64,000 nucleotides of DNA from JAHECQ01 sp047638695. GTDB taxonomy: Bacteria > Actinomycetota > Acidimicrobiia > Acidimicrobiales > SZUA-35. Positions 50,588-58,542 of the stretch are shown piece by piece; within the stretch, counting starts at the first letter, position 1; every line of letters starts with the position of its first letter. Below the pieces are notes generated by a model, which did no database searches, was not told where the DNA came from, and saw only the letters and a program-made list of their open reading frames with translations. The stretch spans positions 1 through 64,000 of the forward strand of contig JBLINY010000014.1 of assembly GCA_047638695.1 (NCBI GenBank), read 5' to 3'. The position numbers and the translations under genes were made by a program.

Positions 50588-52063
50588 ATGGCAGATCTTG
50601 TGATTCGGAACGCCACGGTTATCGATGGAACGGGGTCGCCCGGGTTCGAAGCCGACGTCGCGGTGTCGGGCGATCGGATCGAGGCCGTTGGTTCGGGTGT
50701 TGGCCACGGCAACCAGGTCATCGACGCCGACGGCATGGTGCTGGCGCCCGGATTCGTTGATGTGCACACCCACGACGACGGTGCCCTATTGCGATACCCC
50801 GGGATGGAGTTCAAGTTGGCGCAGGGCTGCACCAGCCTGGTCATCGGCAATTGTGGTTTCAGCGCCGCGCCTGCACAACCCGGAGAACCCGAGCCGGGTG
50901 GTCTCATCGGCGTCAGTCCAACCTGGAGTGACATGGCGGGCTTCGCCTCAGCGGTCGAGGCGGTGAATCCATCGGTTAACGCGGTGGCCCTGGTCGGACA
51001 CAACACGATTCGCAGCCTCGTGATGGGCCCCCTTGATGCGGCCGAGGAACGGCGGGAACCAACCGCGGCTGAACTCGAGACGATGAAGGGCCATGTGCGA
51101 GCGGCAATGGAGCAGGGTGCCTGCGGTTTCTCGACTGGCCTCATCTACCGGCCAGGGCGTTTCAGTCAGACCGACGAGGTCATCGCCCTCGCATCAGAAT
51201 CCGCCGCCTTGGGTGGCATCTATGCCACCCACATGCGCAACGAGGGCGATCGCTTGCTTGAAGCTGTCGACGAGGCCATTCAGATCGGTCGTGCAGCCGA
51301 TCTCCCGGTGCAGATTTCCCACCACAAATCGGCCGGTCGTCGCAATTGGGGGAAGATCGGCCAGTCGCTGGCGAAGGTTGATGAGGCCAACGCAGCTGGC
51401 GCCGACATCACGCTCGACGTCTATCCCTATACCGCCGGTAGCGGTCCGATGGCGCAGTACTTCGATATCGAGAACATCGATCCCGTGCTGGCCGAGGTCA
51501 TTCGTTTCGCCAGTTGCCCGGCCTTTCGCCAGTACGAGGGTCGCATGGCCGTGGATGTCGCGGCCGACCTCGGCGTACCGGTGACCCAGCTGATCCATGA
51601 CGTGCTGGTCGCGCCCGAGGGCGACCGCACGGTGTGCATCCAGTTCATTATCGATGAGGTCGACGTCGAGGAGAACCTCCGGCATCCGCTCATGATGGTT
51701 GGCTCCGACGGCATTCCCGACCTCGGTGGCCGGCCTCACCCCCGCTTGTTCGGAACGTTCCCGAAGGTGCTTGGTCACTATGTCCGCGAGCGGGGCATTC
51801 TGTCGCTCGAAGAGGCGATTCGGCGTATGACGAGCCTGTCAGCTGATCGCTTCGGCCTCGTCGACCGAGGCAGAGTGGCCGAAGGCCAGTTCGCCGATCT
51901 GGTGCTGTTCGACCCGTCGACGATTGTCGATACTGCTACCTACGACGACCCGAAGCAGGAGCCCACCGGCATTGAGATGGTCGTTGTTAACGGTGCCGTC
52001 GCCCTGCGTCGTGGCACCCATACCGGTGTCGGCCGGGGTCGCATGCTTGCGTACGGCGTCTGA
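50588..52063 (+). CDS. N-acyl-D-amino-acid deacylase family amidohydrolase
   Basis: 491 residues. Metal-site motifs of the D-aminoacylase branch: GFVDVHTHDDGALL (H-x-H), LVIGNCGFSAAP (bridging Cys), GIYATHMRNEGDRLL, VQISHHKSAGRRNWG, and the late Asp in MVGSDGIPDLGGRPHPR. The Cys in place of carboxylated Lys is typical of D-aminoacylases. It cleaves N-acyl groups from D-amino acids or related amides in the cytoplasm. Ends 130 bases before a convergent MFS gene. Confidence 0.92.
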   Translation: MADLVIRNATVIDGTGSPGFEADVAVSGDRIEAVGSGVGHGNQVIDADGMVLAPGFVDVHTHDDGALLRYPGMEFKLAQGCTSLVIGNCGFSAAPAQPGEPEPGGLIGVSPTWSDMAGFASAVEAVNPSVNAVALVGHNTIRSLVMGPLDAAEERREPTAAELETMKGHVRAAMEQGACGFSTGLIYRPGRFSQTDEVIALASESAALGGIYATHMRNEGDRLLEAVDEAIQIGRAADLPVQISHHKSAGRRNWGKIGQSLAKVDEANAAGADITLDVYPYTAGSGPMAQYFDIENIDPVLAEVIRFASCPAFRQYEGRMAVDVAADLGVPVTQLIHDVLVAPEGDRTVCIQFIIDEVDVEENLRHPLMMVGSDGIPDLGGRPHPRLFGTFPKVLGHYVRERGILSLEEAIRRMTSLSADRFGLVDRGRVAEGQFADLVLFDPSTIVDTATYDDPKQEPTGIEMVVVNGAVALRRGTHTGVGRGRMLAYGV

Positions 52064-52104
52064 ACGAGACGGCACCACAGCAGGACCGCCAGACAGGTTC
52101 GCCA

Positions 52105-52189
52105 GACGAGATAACCAGTCGAGGCAACCGGTCGAGGCAACCGGTCGAGGCAACCAGTCGAGATAACCGGTCGAGGCAACCAGTCGAGG
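52105..52189. repeat. 13-bp minisatellite, about 6.5 copies, between convergent genes
   Basis: Consensus gtcgaggcaaccg. Units begin at 52105 (variant gacgagataacca), 52118, 52131, 52144, 52157 (variant gtcgagataaccg) and 52170, with a partial copy at 52183-52189. Variation is at positions 7-8 and 13. The unit is not a multiple of three and no gene reads through it. There are no spacers, so it is not a CRISPR array. Confidence 0.95.
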
Positions 52190-52191
52190 AG

Positions 52192-53358
52192 TTACTGCCG
52201 CGCAGCGGACGAAGCTCCTGGGACGAACCAAATCAGAACGACGGCGACGGCTGAAGTTGTTGCCACTGCGCCATAAAGAAAGTTGAAGCCGAGCGCAGAG
52301 TCGCCAATGGCGCCGGCGGCCAGAGGCCCGAGCACGAGCGACACGCCGTAAAGAAGGGTGAGCACACCGAGAGCGTTCGAGAAGGCCCGGTCGCTGACGT
52401 GGTCGCGCAACGTCGCGCTGACCAGGACGGGAAAGGCAAAGGATGAGCTCCCGTTAAGGATTACCGACATCGAGGCGAATGGCTCGGCTCCGGGCAGGAC
52501 CAACAACGAGGCCAGACCCATCATGGCCATAGCCGCAATCAGCACTGGTTTGCGGCCTACCTTGTCCGAGATTCGGCCCAGGCTGACGGCACCGAAGATG
52601 GCCGAAACACCGATCAGCGAATACAGGGTGGCGACGTGCGCTTCGCTGAATCCATCCGCGGTCAGTTTGGCCCCCAGGAATGGCGAGTAGCCCGAGATCA
52701 TGAGGCCGAAGAGCACATAAGCCAACGTCAGCGGAACCCATCCCCTCACCTGTCGCAACGCCTGGAAGTTCATCTTCGTATCGGCCCGCTCGGTTGGTTC
52801 GGGTCGCATGAAGACAACAACGAGGGCGAAGACGGTGAACGCGAACATCGACGCCCCCGCCCAGATTGGGCGCCAGGCCATGTCGTTTTCGCTGATGTTG
52901 CGTACGACCCGTACGCACTGACCAACGATCACCAGGCCGAAGCCGATGGACGACGACATGAAGCCCATCACCGTTCCCCGCTTTTCGGCGCTGACCGCGC
53001 CGGTGGCGATGGCCGGCACGGACAGCCAGATGCCGGCGCTTCCAAGCCCAGCCATGGCCAGGCCGGCCGCCAACATCCAGAACTGATCGGCGACGGTGAG
53101 AAACAAGAACGCTCCACCGCACACCCACAGGCCGGTGAGCAGTGCAACCAAAGGTTCGATACGGCCTGCCACCTTGGTCATCACGGCCACGCCGAGCATG
53201 TACCCGCTGAAGGTGGCCGTCGCGCCCAAACCGGCCTGTTGGTTCGATCCGCCGAGCAGATCGTCCCGAATGCCGGTGAGCATGACTTGGTACGCCGTGC
53301 GCGACAGGGTGTGACTCACCATCACGCACAGCGCAGCCAGTGCAATCGTGCGTTTCAT
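52192..53358 (-). CDS. MFS transporter (about 12 helices)
   Basis: 388 residues. Begins MKRTIALAALCVMVSHTLSR; motif A is well kept in the second half (LGRISDKVGRKPVLIAAMAM) and weak in the first (TKVAGRIEPLVALLTGLW). YbfB/CynX-like single-polypeptide permease; substrate unknown. The start codon is preceded within 35 bases by two GACCGGTC palindromes that may be an operator. Confidence 0.9.
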   Translation of the reverse strand: MKRTIALAALCVMVSHTLSRTAYQVMLTGIRDDLLGGSNQQAGLGATATFSGYMLGVAVMTKVAGRIEPLVALLTGLWVCGGAFLFLTVADQFWMLAAGLAMAGLGSAGIWLSVPAIATGAVSAEKRGTVMGFMSSSIGFGLVIVGQCVRVVRNISENDMAWRPIWAGASMFAFTVFALVVVFMRPEPTERADTKMNFQALRQVRGWVPLTLAYVLFGLMISGYSPFLGAKLTADGFSEAHVATLYSLIGVSAIFGAVSLGRISDKVGRKPVLIAAMAMMGLASLLVLPGAEPFASMSVILNGSSSFAFPVLVSATLRDHVSDRAFSNALGVLTLLYGVSLVLGPLAAGAIGDSALGFNFLYGAVATTSAVAVVLIWFVPGASSAARQ

Positions 53359-53362
53359 CTCA

Positions 53363-53391
53363 TTCGACCGGTCATCGTTTTCGACCGGTCA
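53363..53391 (-). promoter_or_regulatory. Two GACCGGTC palindromes, candidate operator for the MFS gene
   Basis: ttcgaccggtca occurs at 53363-53374 and again at 53380-53391, a centre-to-centre distance of 17 bases, starting 5 bases upstream of the MFS start codon. Each copy contains the perfect 8-bp palindrome gaccggtc. Such a pair so close to a start fits a repressor site, though no regulator gene lies next to it. Confidence 0.5.
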
Positions 53392-53422
53392 AGGCCAGCT
53401 CATCGAAGGACTCAAGATGCGC

Positions 53423-54142
53423 TCAAGCGTGCATCCCGCCGTCGACGATGAACTCCTGGCCGGTGCAGTAACTGCTGTCATCCGACGCCAGGAACAACAC
53501 CATTCGGCCAACCTCGGCCGGATCGGCCTCGCGCCCAAGGGGAACAGCCCGCAGCATGCGTTCCTTAGGGAAATCGGCCGTCATGTCGGTGTTGATGATG
53601 CCGGGGTGGACCGAGTTCACCCGCACATTGCTTGGCGATAGTTCTTTGGCTGCAACCTTGGTCATGCCCCGTACGGCAAACTTCGATGCGCTGTAGGCCA
53701 TTGAACCGAAGACACCCTCGAGGCCAGCCACCGACGAGATGTTCACGATCGATCCAGCGCCTTGTTCGATCATCGCTGGTGCCACGGCCCGCATCCCGAG
53801 GAAGACGCCGGTCTGGTTGATGGCGATCACGCGGTTCCAGTCCTCGAGCTGGTAGTTCACCAAGCGTGATGCGTGCAGGATGCCGGCGTTGTTCACCAGG
53901 GCATCGATGCGGCCGTGGCGAGCAATGACGTCGTCGACCATCGAGGTCCAGTCGGCCTCGGAGCTGACGTCGTGGTGAAGGAAGTCGGCCCCGATTTCAC
54001 CAGCCGTCTTCTCGCCGGCGTCGTCGAGAACATCGGTGAGCACAACAGTGGCTCCAGCATCGACGAACAATTGCCCTTCGGAAGCACCCTGGCCTCGGGC
54101 TCCTCCGGTGATGATGACGACTCGATTAGACATGTCTGGCAT
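53423..54142 (-). CDS. Short-chain dehydrogenase/reductase
   Basis: 239 residues, classical SDR. Cofactor loop IITGGARGQGASEGQLFVDA with an acidic residue after strand 2 (VVLTDVLDD), pointing to NAD(H). NNAG motif LVNNAGILHASRL, catalytic Ser in VNISSVAGLEG, and Y-x-x-x-K in MAYSASKFAVRG. C-terminal GQEFIVDGGMHA is usual. Resembles 3-alpha(20-beta)-hydroxysteroid or cyclic-alcohol dehydrogenases. Complete and probably active, unlike the SDR remnant at 44 kb. Confidence 0.93.
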   Translation of the reverse strand: MPDMSNRVVIITGGARGQGASEGQLFVDAGATVVLTDVLDDAGEKTAGEIGADFLHHDVSSEADWTSMVDDVIARHGRIDALVNNAGILHASRLVNYQLEDWNRVIAINQTGVFLGMRAVAPAMIEQGAGSIVNISSVAGLEGVFGSMAYSASKFAVRGMTKVAAKELSPSNVRVNSVHPGIINTDMTADFPKERMLRAVPLGREADPAEVGRMVLFLASDDSSYCTGQEFIVDGGMHA

Positions 54143-54245
54143 AGCGGCTTCTCCAGGGGTGCGAATGGGTGGATTGAGCGCTGACCGGGAAGGTGTCTCA
54201 GCAGCGATGTCACATACTGTTGCTCAGGGAGGTGCCAATACCAGC

Positions 54246-55388
54246 TCAGAATCCAGGATCATCGGCATCGAGGCCCAGGAGCAGGCGACCGGCCGTCTGC
54301 TGGTGGTAGGGCGCCACCATTGAGTGGGCGGCCACGGCGCGGGCGTCGTTGACGTGGCGACCCAGCGGACTGCTGGTGAAGTTCGATGTCGACCCTGCTT
54401 CGGACGCCAGCAGTTCGACGGCAGCGATACACGATGAAACGGCGTGTGTGCAGGCGAGGCGACAACGGGCATGGAGCTCTGCGGTAATTGGACGACCGGC
54501 GGTGGCGTCGTCCCACAGCTCATCGACCAGTTCTCGAACCCAGGCTCGACTCGACCCGACCAGAGCCTCAGCTCGGGCCATGGCTGCTTGGGCTGTCGCT
54601 CGTTCGCGCAACGTCGACTTGTGATAAAGCGGCTTCTTTGCCCCGGCGAGCTCGGCGAAGTCATCGAGAGCAGCACGCGAAATTCCTGCGGCCACACCGA
54701 CTTTCGGGAACGGAAAACGGAGCCCCGATGGGAGCCGATAGAAGGGCGTGTCCGGCTTCGGAAGCCCGAAGCTGGGGTTCTCGCCAGCCAACTCGGACGG
54801 AACGAAGTGCCTTTCGAGAACGACGTCGTTGCTGCCGGTACCTCGTAGCCCGATGGTGTGCCACGTGTCGTCGATCGTGACGTCGGCGGTCGGGACAAGG
54901 ACGAAACACAGCATCACCGGTTTGGTGCCGACGACAAGGTTTGCCAGCACCACCCAATCTGAAGCGGTGCAACCGCTGACGAAAGGCCAGCGACCAGTAA
55001 TCTCCCACCCGCCGGGAACTTTCGTGGCCCGGCCCTTTGGTACACCCGAGCCCGCGATTACCGCTGTTGGGTTGGCGGCGAAGAACTCGGTGGCATGACC
55101 GGCATCGAGGTAGGCGCTGGTGATTCCCGCTTCCTCGTTGCAGGTCATTGCCGTCCACGCCAGAGATGCATGCACTTGTGCGATCTGCTCGATGAAATCC
55201 ATGAACAGATGGGGGTGGACGGCATGGCCGCCATAGTCCGTCGGCACCATCAGCCGCATCAGCCCGGCATCTCCCAACTGCTTCATCACCGGCCGAGACG
55301 GACGGCGTTCGGTCTCGGCGGCATCGGCTGCGTCGGCGACAGCGGGCAGGATCGGCTCGAGCAGCGCGGTGAGTTCGGCGGTTTCCAT
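54246..55388 (-). CDS. Acyl-CoA-dehydrogenase-fold flavoprotein (HsaA-like monooxygenase type)
   Basis: 380 residues from the ATG at 55388. Segments MRLMVPTDYGGHAVHPHLFM, VHASLAWTAMTCNEEAGITS, WEITGRWPFVSGCTASDWVV and HTIGLRGTGSNDVVLERHFV match the group D two-component hydroxylases (HsaA, HpaB relatives) that share the acyl-CoA dehydrogenase fold. The catalytic base Glu of true acyl-CoA dehydrogenases is not apparent in the C-terminal region. It would use reduced flavin from a separate reductase, not seen nearby. Followed 19 bases away by an LLM gene on the same strand upstream side. Confidence 0.8.
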   Translation of the reverse strand: METAELTALLEPILPAVADAADAAETERRPSRPVMKQLGDAGLMRLMVPTDYGGHAVHPHLFMDFIEQIAQVHASLAWTAMTCNEEAGITSAYLDAGHATEFFAANPTAVIAGSGVPKGRATKVPGGWEITGRWPFVSGCTASDWVVLANLVVGTKPVMLCFVLVPTADVTIDDTWHTIGLRGTGSNDVVLERHFVPSELAGENPSFGLPKPDTPFYRLPSGLRFPFPKVGVAAGISRAALDDFAELAGAKKPLYHKSTLRERATAQAAMARAEALVGSSRAWVRELVDELWDDATAGRPITAELHARCRLACTHAVSSCIAAVELLASEAGSTSNFTSSPLGRHVNDARAVAAHSMVAPYHQQTAGRLLLGLDADDPGF

Positions 55389-55407
55389 TAGCTCTGCTCC
55401 CCCATTT

Positions 55408-56283
55408 TCATGAGGTTGCGACCGGAGCGATGCGTTCGCCCAGTTCTTCGATGGCTTGGCGAATGCCATCGGGGTTGCTGCTGGGTGGCGCCACGATCAG
55501 TCGATCGACTCCGGCTTCCTCCAGCTTCTTGACGTCATCCAGGGTGCCTCGTCGCGGGCTCCAACAACCAGCGGTGAACTCGATGGCATCTGGGTCGCGG
55601 CCATGGTCGATCGCCGCTTGGCGCATCACGTCTCGGATCTGAAGAAGCTCGTCGACGTCGCCGCCGCCGGGAAAGAAGCCATCGCCGTAGCGGCCGGCTC
55701 GGCGGGCCGCGGCCGCGCTGTGGCCGCCGATGATGATGGGTACGTGACCGGCCGGTGGCTTCGGATGCATCAGTGCGTTGTCGAAGTTGTAGAAGTCGCC
55801 GTGATGTGAAGCCTTGGGTTGGCTCCACAATGCCTGCATCACCTCCACCATTTCGTCGGTGCGCTTGCCTCGCTGGCGCCACGGAACATCGAGGATGTCG
55901 AACTCTTCCTCGAGCCAACCAACGCCAATGCCTAAATGGAATCGACCGTTGGAGAGCTGAGCCAACGTTGCTACCTCTTTGGCCAGCACGACTGGGTTGC
56001 GTTGCGGCAATATCAAGATGCCCGTTGCCAGGTTGATGCGGGTGGTTATGGCCGCCACATAGGTGAGCCACATCAGCGGGTCGGGCAGGTCCATGTCGTC
56101 GCTGAAGGGCATGCTGCCCGACTCGTCATAGGGGTACGTCGATTCGTAGCCATCGGGCACGACGACGTGCTCGATAGCCCAGATCGATTCGAGCCCTGCT
56201 TCTTCGGCCGAGGTGGCCAACGTGGCCGCGTGCTCGGGTTGGGCAAAGGCTCCGGTGTTTGCAAACATCACGCCAAATTTCAT
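55408..56283 (-). CDS. LLM-class flavin/F420-dependent oxidoreductase
   Basis: 291 residues from the ATG at 56283. MKFGVMFANTGAFAQPEHAA, LESIWAIEHVVVPDGYESTY, INLATGILILPQRNPVVLAK, GRFHLGIGVGWLEEEFDILD and VPIIIGGHSAAAARRAGRYG are the canonical TIGR03619-like F420 oxidoreductase blocks, with G-x-G-W present. Precedes the HsaA-like gene on the same strand (19-base gap), so the two could act together. Confidence 0.92.
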   Translation of the reverse strand: MKFGVMFANTGAFAQPEHAATLATSAEEAGLESIWAIEHVVVPDGYESTYPYDESGSMPFSDDMDLPDPLMWLTYVAAITTRINLATGILILPQRNPVVLAKEVATLAQLSNGRFHLGIGVGWLEEEFDILDVPWRQRGKRTDEMVEVMQALWSQPKASHHGDFYNFDNALMHPKPPAGHVPIIIGGHSAAAARRAGRYGDGFFPGGGDVDELLQIRDVMRQAAIDHGRDPDAIEFTAGCWSPRRGTLDDVKKLEEAGVDRLIVAPPSSNPDGIRQAIEELGERIAPVATS

Positions 56284-56293
56284 GGCGCGGACA

Positions 56294-57259
56294 CTACTCG
56301 GCGACGCTTGCCTGCGGGGAAGTCGCCCGAGGGGCTCGAATGTTGGCCGAGCTGAGCAAGAAGACGCCAAGCACGACCAGCGCGCCGCCAGCGATCTCGA
56401 CCAGCTGCAAGGTTTCACCCCTGATGAGAAAAGCCAGCACAACGCCGAACACCGGTGTGAGGTACGCAGGGGAAGCTGCCTGAGCCGCCGGGGCCTGGCG
56501 AACAATGGTGGCCATCAGAGCAAAGCTGATCGCCATTGCTGGTACCGACGCATAGAAGAGCGGCACGGCCAAACCGACCCCAAAGTCCATACCGCCCATC
56601 CCCTCGAACGTGAGCGCGACGGGAAACAGAACGGCAGCCGACATGAATAGTTGCACGGCGACGAACATCACGGGGCTCACGCGGCTGACATCTCGCCGCT
56701 TCATCATCACCGTGCCCATGGCCCACGAGGTGGTGGCAATCAGCAGCAACCCGATCCCGGCGGCGCTGGTCTCGCCAGCCAAGGCCGGGGATGCCAGAAC
56801 GGTGGCGCCAACGACGCCAAGCATCAGACCCATCAGCGCCAGACCCCGCAATCGTTCGCGCAGGATCAGAAAAGCCAGAAACGCGGTGAACAATGGCATC
56901 GAGCTCGAAAGCAGGGCGCCGACCCCAGCGGGCACCTTGTTCACCCCCATCACCAGCGTCATGCTCGAAATAGTCGTGATGCACACCGAGACGATGAAGA
57001 TGCTGACGAAGTCGTAGGCCCGTGACGGCAATCGTTCGCCGGTCGCGAGGGCAAACGCCATCAGGAAGATGCCACCGACGATGGTGCGGAAGGCCGTGAT
57101 CATCATCGGCGTTCCGTGGACCAGCGCGAATTTTAACGCCGTGTAGTTGCCGCCTATGAGAAGGGCGATGAGGAAGATGACGGCCAGCGTCACCTTAGGG
57201 CTGAGAGGGGCGCCCTTTGACCGGCTGGCCGCGGGAGCGGTAGTGACGACCGAGCGCAA
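56294..57259 (-). CDS. EamA/DMT-family transporter
   Basis: 321 residues from a TTG at 57259. Ten hydrophobic helices, starting LAVIFLIALLIGGNYTALKF and including VGALLSSSMPLFTAFLAFLI with LRERLRG, then AQAASPAYLTPVFGVVLAFL with RGETL, the two EamA signatures. Likely exporter of small metabolites. It ends 10 bases upstream of the LLM start, suggesting one transcript with the LLM and HsaA-like genes. Confidence 0.88.
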   Translation of the reverse strand: MRSVVTTAPAASRSKGAPLSPKVTLAVIFLIALLIGGNYTALKFALVHGTPMMITAFRTIVGGIFLMAFALATGERLPSRAYDFVSIFIVSVCITTISSMTLVMGVNKVPAGVGALLSSSMPLFTAFLAFLILRERLRGLALMGLMLGVVGATVLASPALAGETSAAGIGLLLIATTSWAMGTVMMKRRDVSRVSPVMFVAVQLFMSAAVLFPVALTFEGMGGMDFGVGLAVPLFYASVPAMAISFALMATIVRQAPAAQAASPAYLTPVFGVVLAFLIRGETLQLVEIAGGALVVLGVFLLSSANIRAPRATSPQASVAE

Positions 57260-57323
57260 GGCGCCCGACGATAACTCAGGCCGCGACGCTCCCGGAATCA
57301 GCGATTGGATCTGCTCGCCCTCC

Positions 57324-57947
57324 TCAAGCCCGAGGGCCGTGGTCCTCGCTGGGTGGGAGCTCCTTTACCTGTGTTACTTGGTAGCGCATGCGGGCGGCCA
57401 GCTCTTCGGCCTGTCGATGATCGAGTGCGAACCAGAATCCCAGATCGAGGTGAAGATCGGGGGCCGCCGTGTCGAGGTGGGAAGCAACGACCGTCAGTTC
57501 ATCATCGCGAATACTCACCGGAGAGCTCTCCGCTATCGATCGTAGAAGTCGTAGTGTCTGGGCGATGGTCTGCAACACGTGGGCGTTCGAGGCACCCTCG
57601 GGGATGTCGATGTCGGCCCAGCCCAGACTCAGTGAGTGGTCATCATGGCTTCCGGACGGCCGACCCCCCATCAGTCGTTCGACATCGAGGCCATACAGTT
57701 CGGCCAGGCGGGCCAGAACATCACTAGGCGGTGTCCGCATTCCGGACTCGTAGTCGTCGATCGTTCGTTCCGTCAGCCAAAGCACTCGAGCGACGGAGGC
57801 TGGTGTGTAGCCCAGCCGCTTGCGAGCCTTTTCAAGGTGGGTGCCAATAGGGACACCGCCACGTTTCGATGAGTCAGGTGTGGCGTAAGTCTTTACCGGT
57901 ACAAGCTCTCCGCGAGACTGCAGGGGATCAGGCGTGGGGTTGGTCAT
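57324..57947 (-). CDS. XRE-family helix-turn-helix regulator at the end of the Tad operon
   Basis: 207 residues. HTH_3 domain at about 34-93: IGTHLEKARKRLGYTPASVA, RVLWLTERTIDDYESGMRTP and DVLARLAELYGLDVERLMGG. The C-terminal 100 residues are an acidic helical domain (NAHVLQTIAQTLRLLRSIAE) of unknown ligand. Its ATG overlaps the pilin-like gene stop by 4 bases, so regulator and pilin are made together, which suggests feedback control of the operon. Confidence 0.88.
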   Translation of the reverse strand: MTNPTPDPLQSRGELVPVKTYATPDSSKRGGVPIGTHLEKARKRLGYTPASVARVLWLTERTIDDYESGMRTPPSDVLARLAELYGLDVERLMGGRPSGSHDDHSLSLGWADIDIPEGASNAHVLQTIAQTLRLLRSIAESSPVSIRDDELTVVASHLDTAAPDLHLDLGFWFALDHRQAEELAARMRYQVTQVKELPPSEDHGPRA

Positions 57948-58537
57948 GGTGCCACCACCGAGATGAATGACCCGATGGCGCCGGCCGCCGGCGTGACATC
58001 AGCGGCAGTCAGCGCATCGACGGTGAATTGCACGCTCACGACGGCGGAGGAGTGAGGCACCCTATGAAGATTCCACAACGAGAGTGTGCAGGTCCCCGAA
58101 GAGTTCGAGGTGCACTGCCCGCTTTCCACCTGGGTCGAACCGTCGATATAGGTCTTGATCCATGTACCGGTGATCTCACCATCAAGAATTGGATTGCCGG
58201 AGACATCGGTAATGGCGACGTCCACCACCGTTGTCCATTTCTGGCTGCCCTGCTGGCTGACGGTCGCACTCAGCGCGACTGACGCCTCGATCGATCCGCC
58301 TGCCGCACCACCACCGCCGCCGGGCGGGAGGACAGAACCACCTCGGCCAGAGTAGCTGCTGTATTCCTCCGGAATTCCCACTCGGCCACCGGCATCATTC
58401 AAGGCCTCTGCTTCCGACTCCTCGATCTGGCCGACCACCGCCGTCAGCGCGACCATGAGCAGCCCAGTCAGGAACGCGTACTCGACCACCGTGGCGCCCC
58501 GTTCTCGAGACCGGGCGCTGTTCTTCCATTTGTGCAT
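57944..58537 (-). CDS. Flp/TadE-type prepilin fused to a beta-rich (Ig-like) domain
   Basis: 197 residues. Residues 1-40: basic leader then SRERGATVVEYAFLTGLLMV, a type IVb prepilin motif in which G14 and E19-Y20 flank the expected processing site, followed by the hydrophobic helix. After a glycine-rich hinge (LPPGGGGGAAGGS) comes a domain of about 110 residues with alternating strands (VDVAITDVSGNPILDGEITG) and a Cys pair (GQCTSNSSGTCTLS) able to form a disulfide. Ordinary Flp pilins have only 50-70 residues. It may be a pilus tip or decorated minor pilin. Confidence 0.8.
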   Translation of the reverse strand: MHKWKNSARSRERGATVVEYAFLTGLLMVALTAVVGQIEESEAEALNDAGGRVGIPEEYSSYSGRGGSVLPPGGGGGAAGGSIEASVALSATVSQQGSQKWTTVVDVAITDVSGNPILDGEITGTWIKTYIDGSTQVESGQCTSNSSGTCTLSLWNLHRVPHSSAVVSVQFTVDALTAADVTPAAGAIGSFISVVAP

Positions 58538-58542
58538 TGGTG

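Noticed and set aside
52105..52189. CRISPR array
   Set aside because: The 13-bp units are contiguous, with no spacers and no cas genes nearby.
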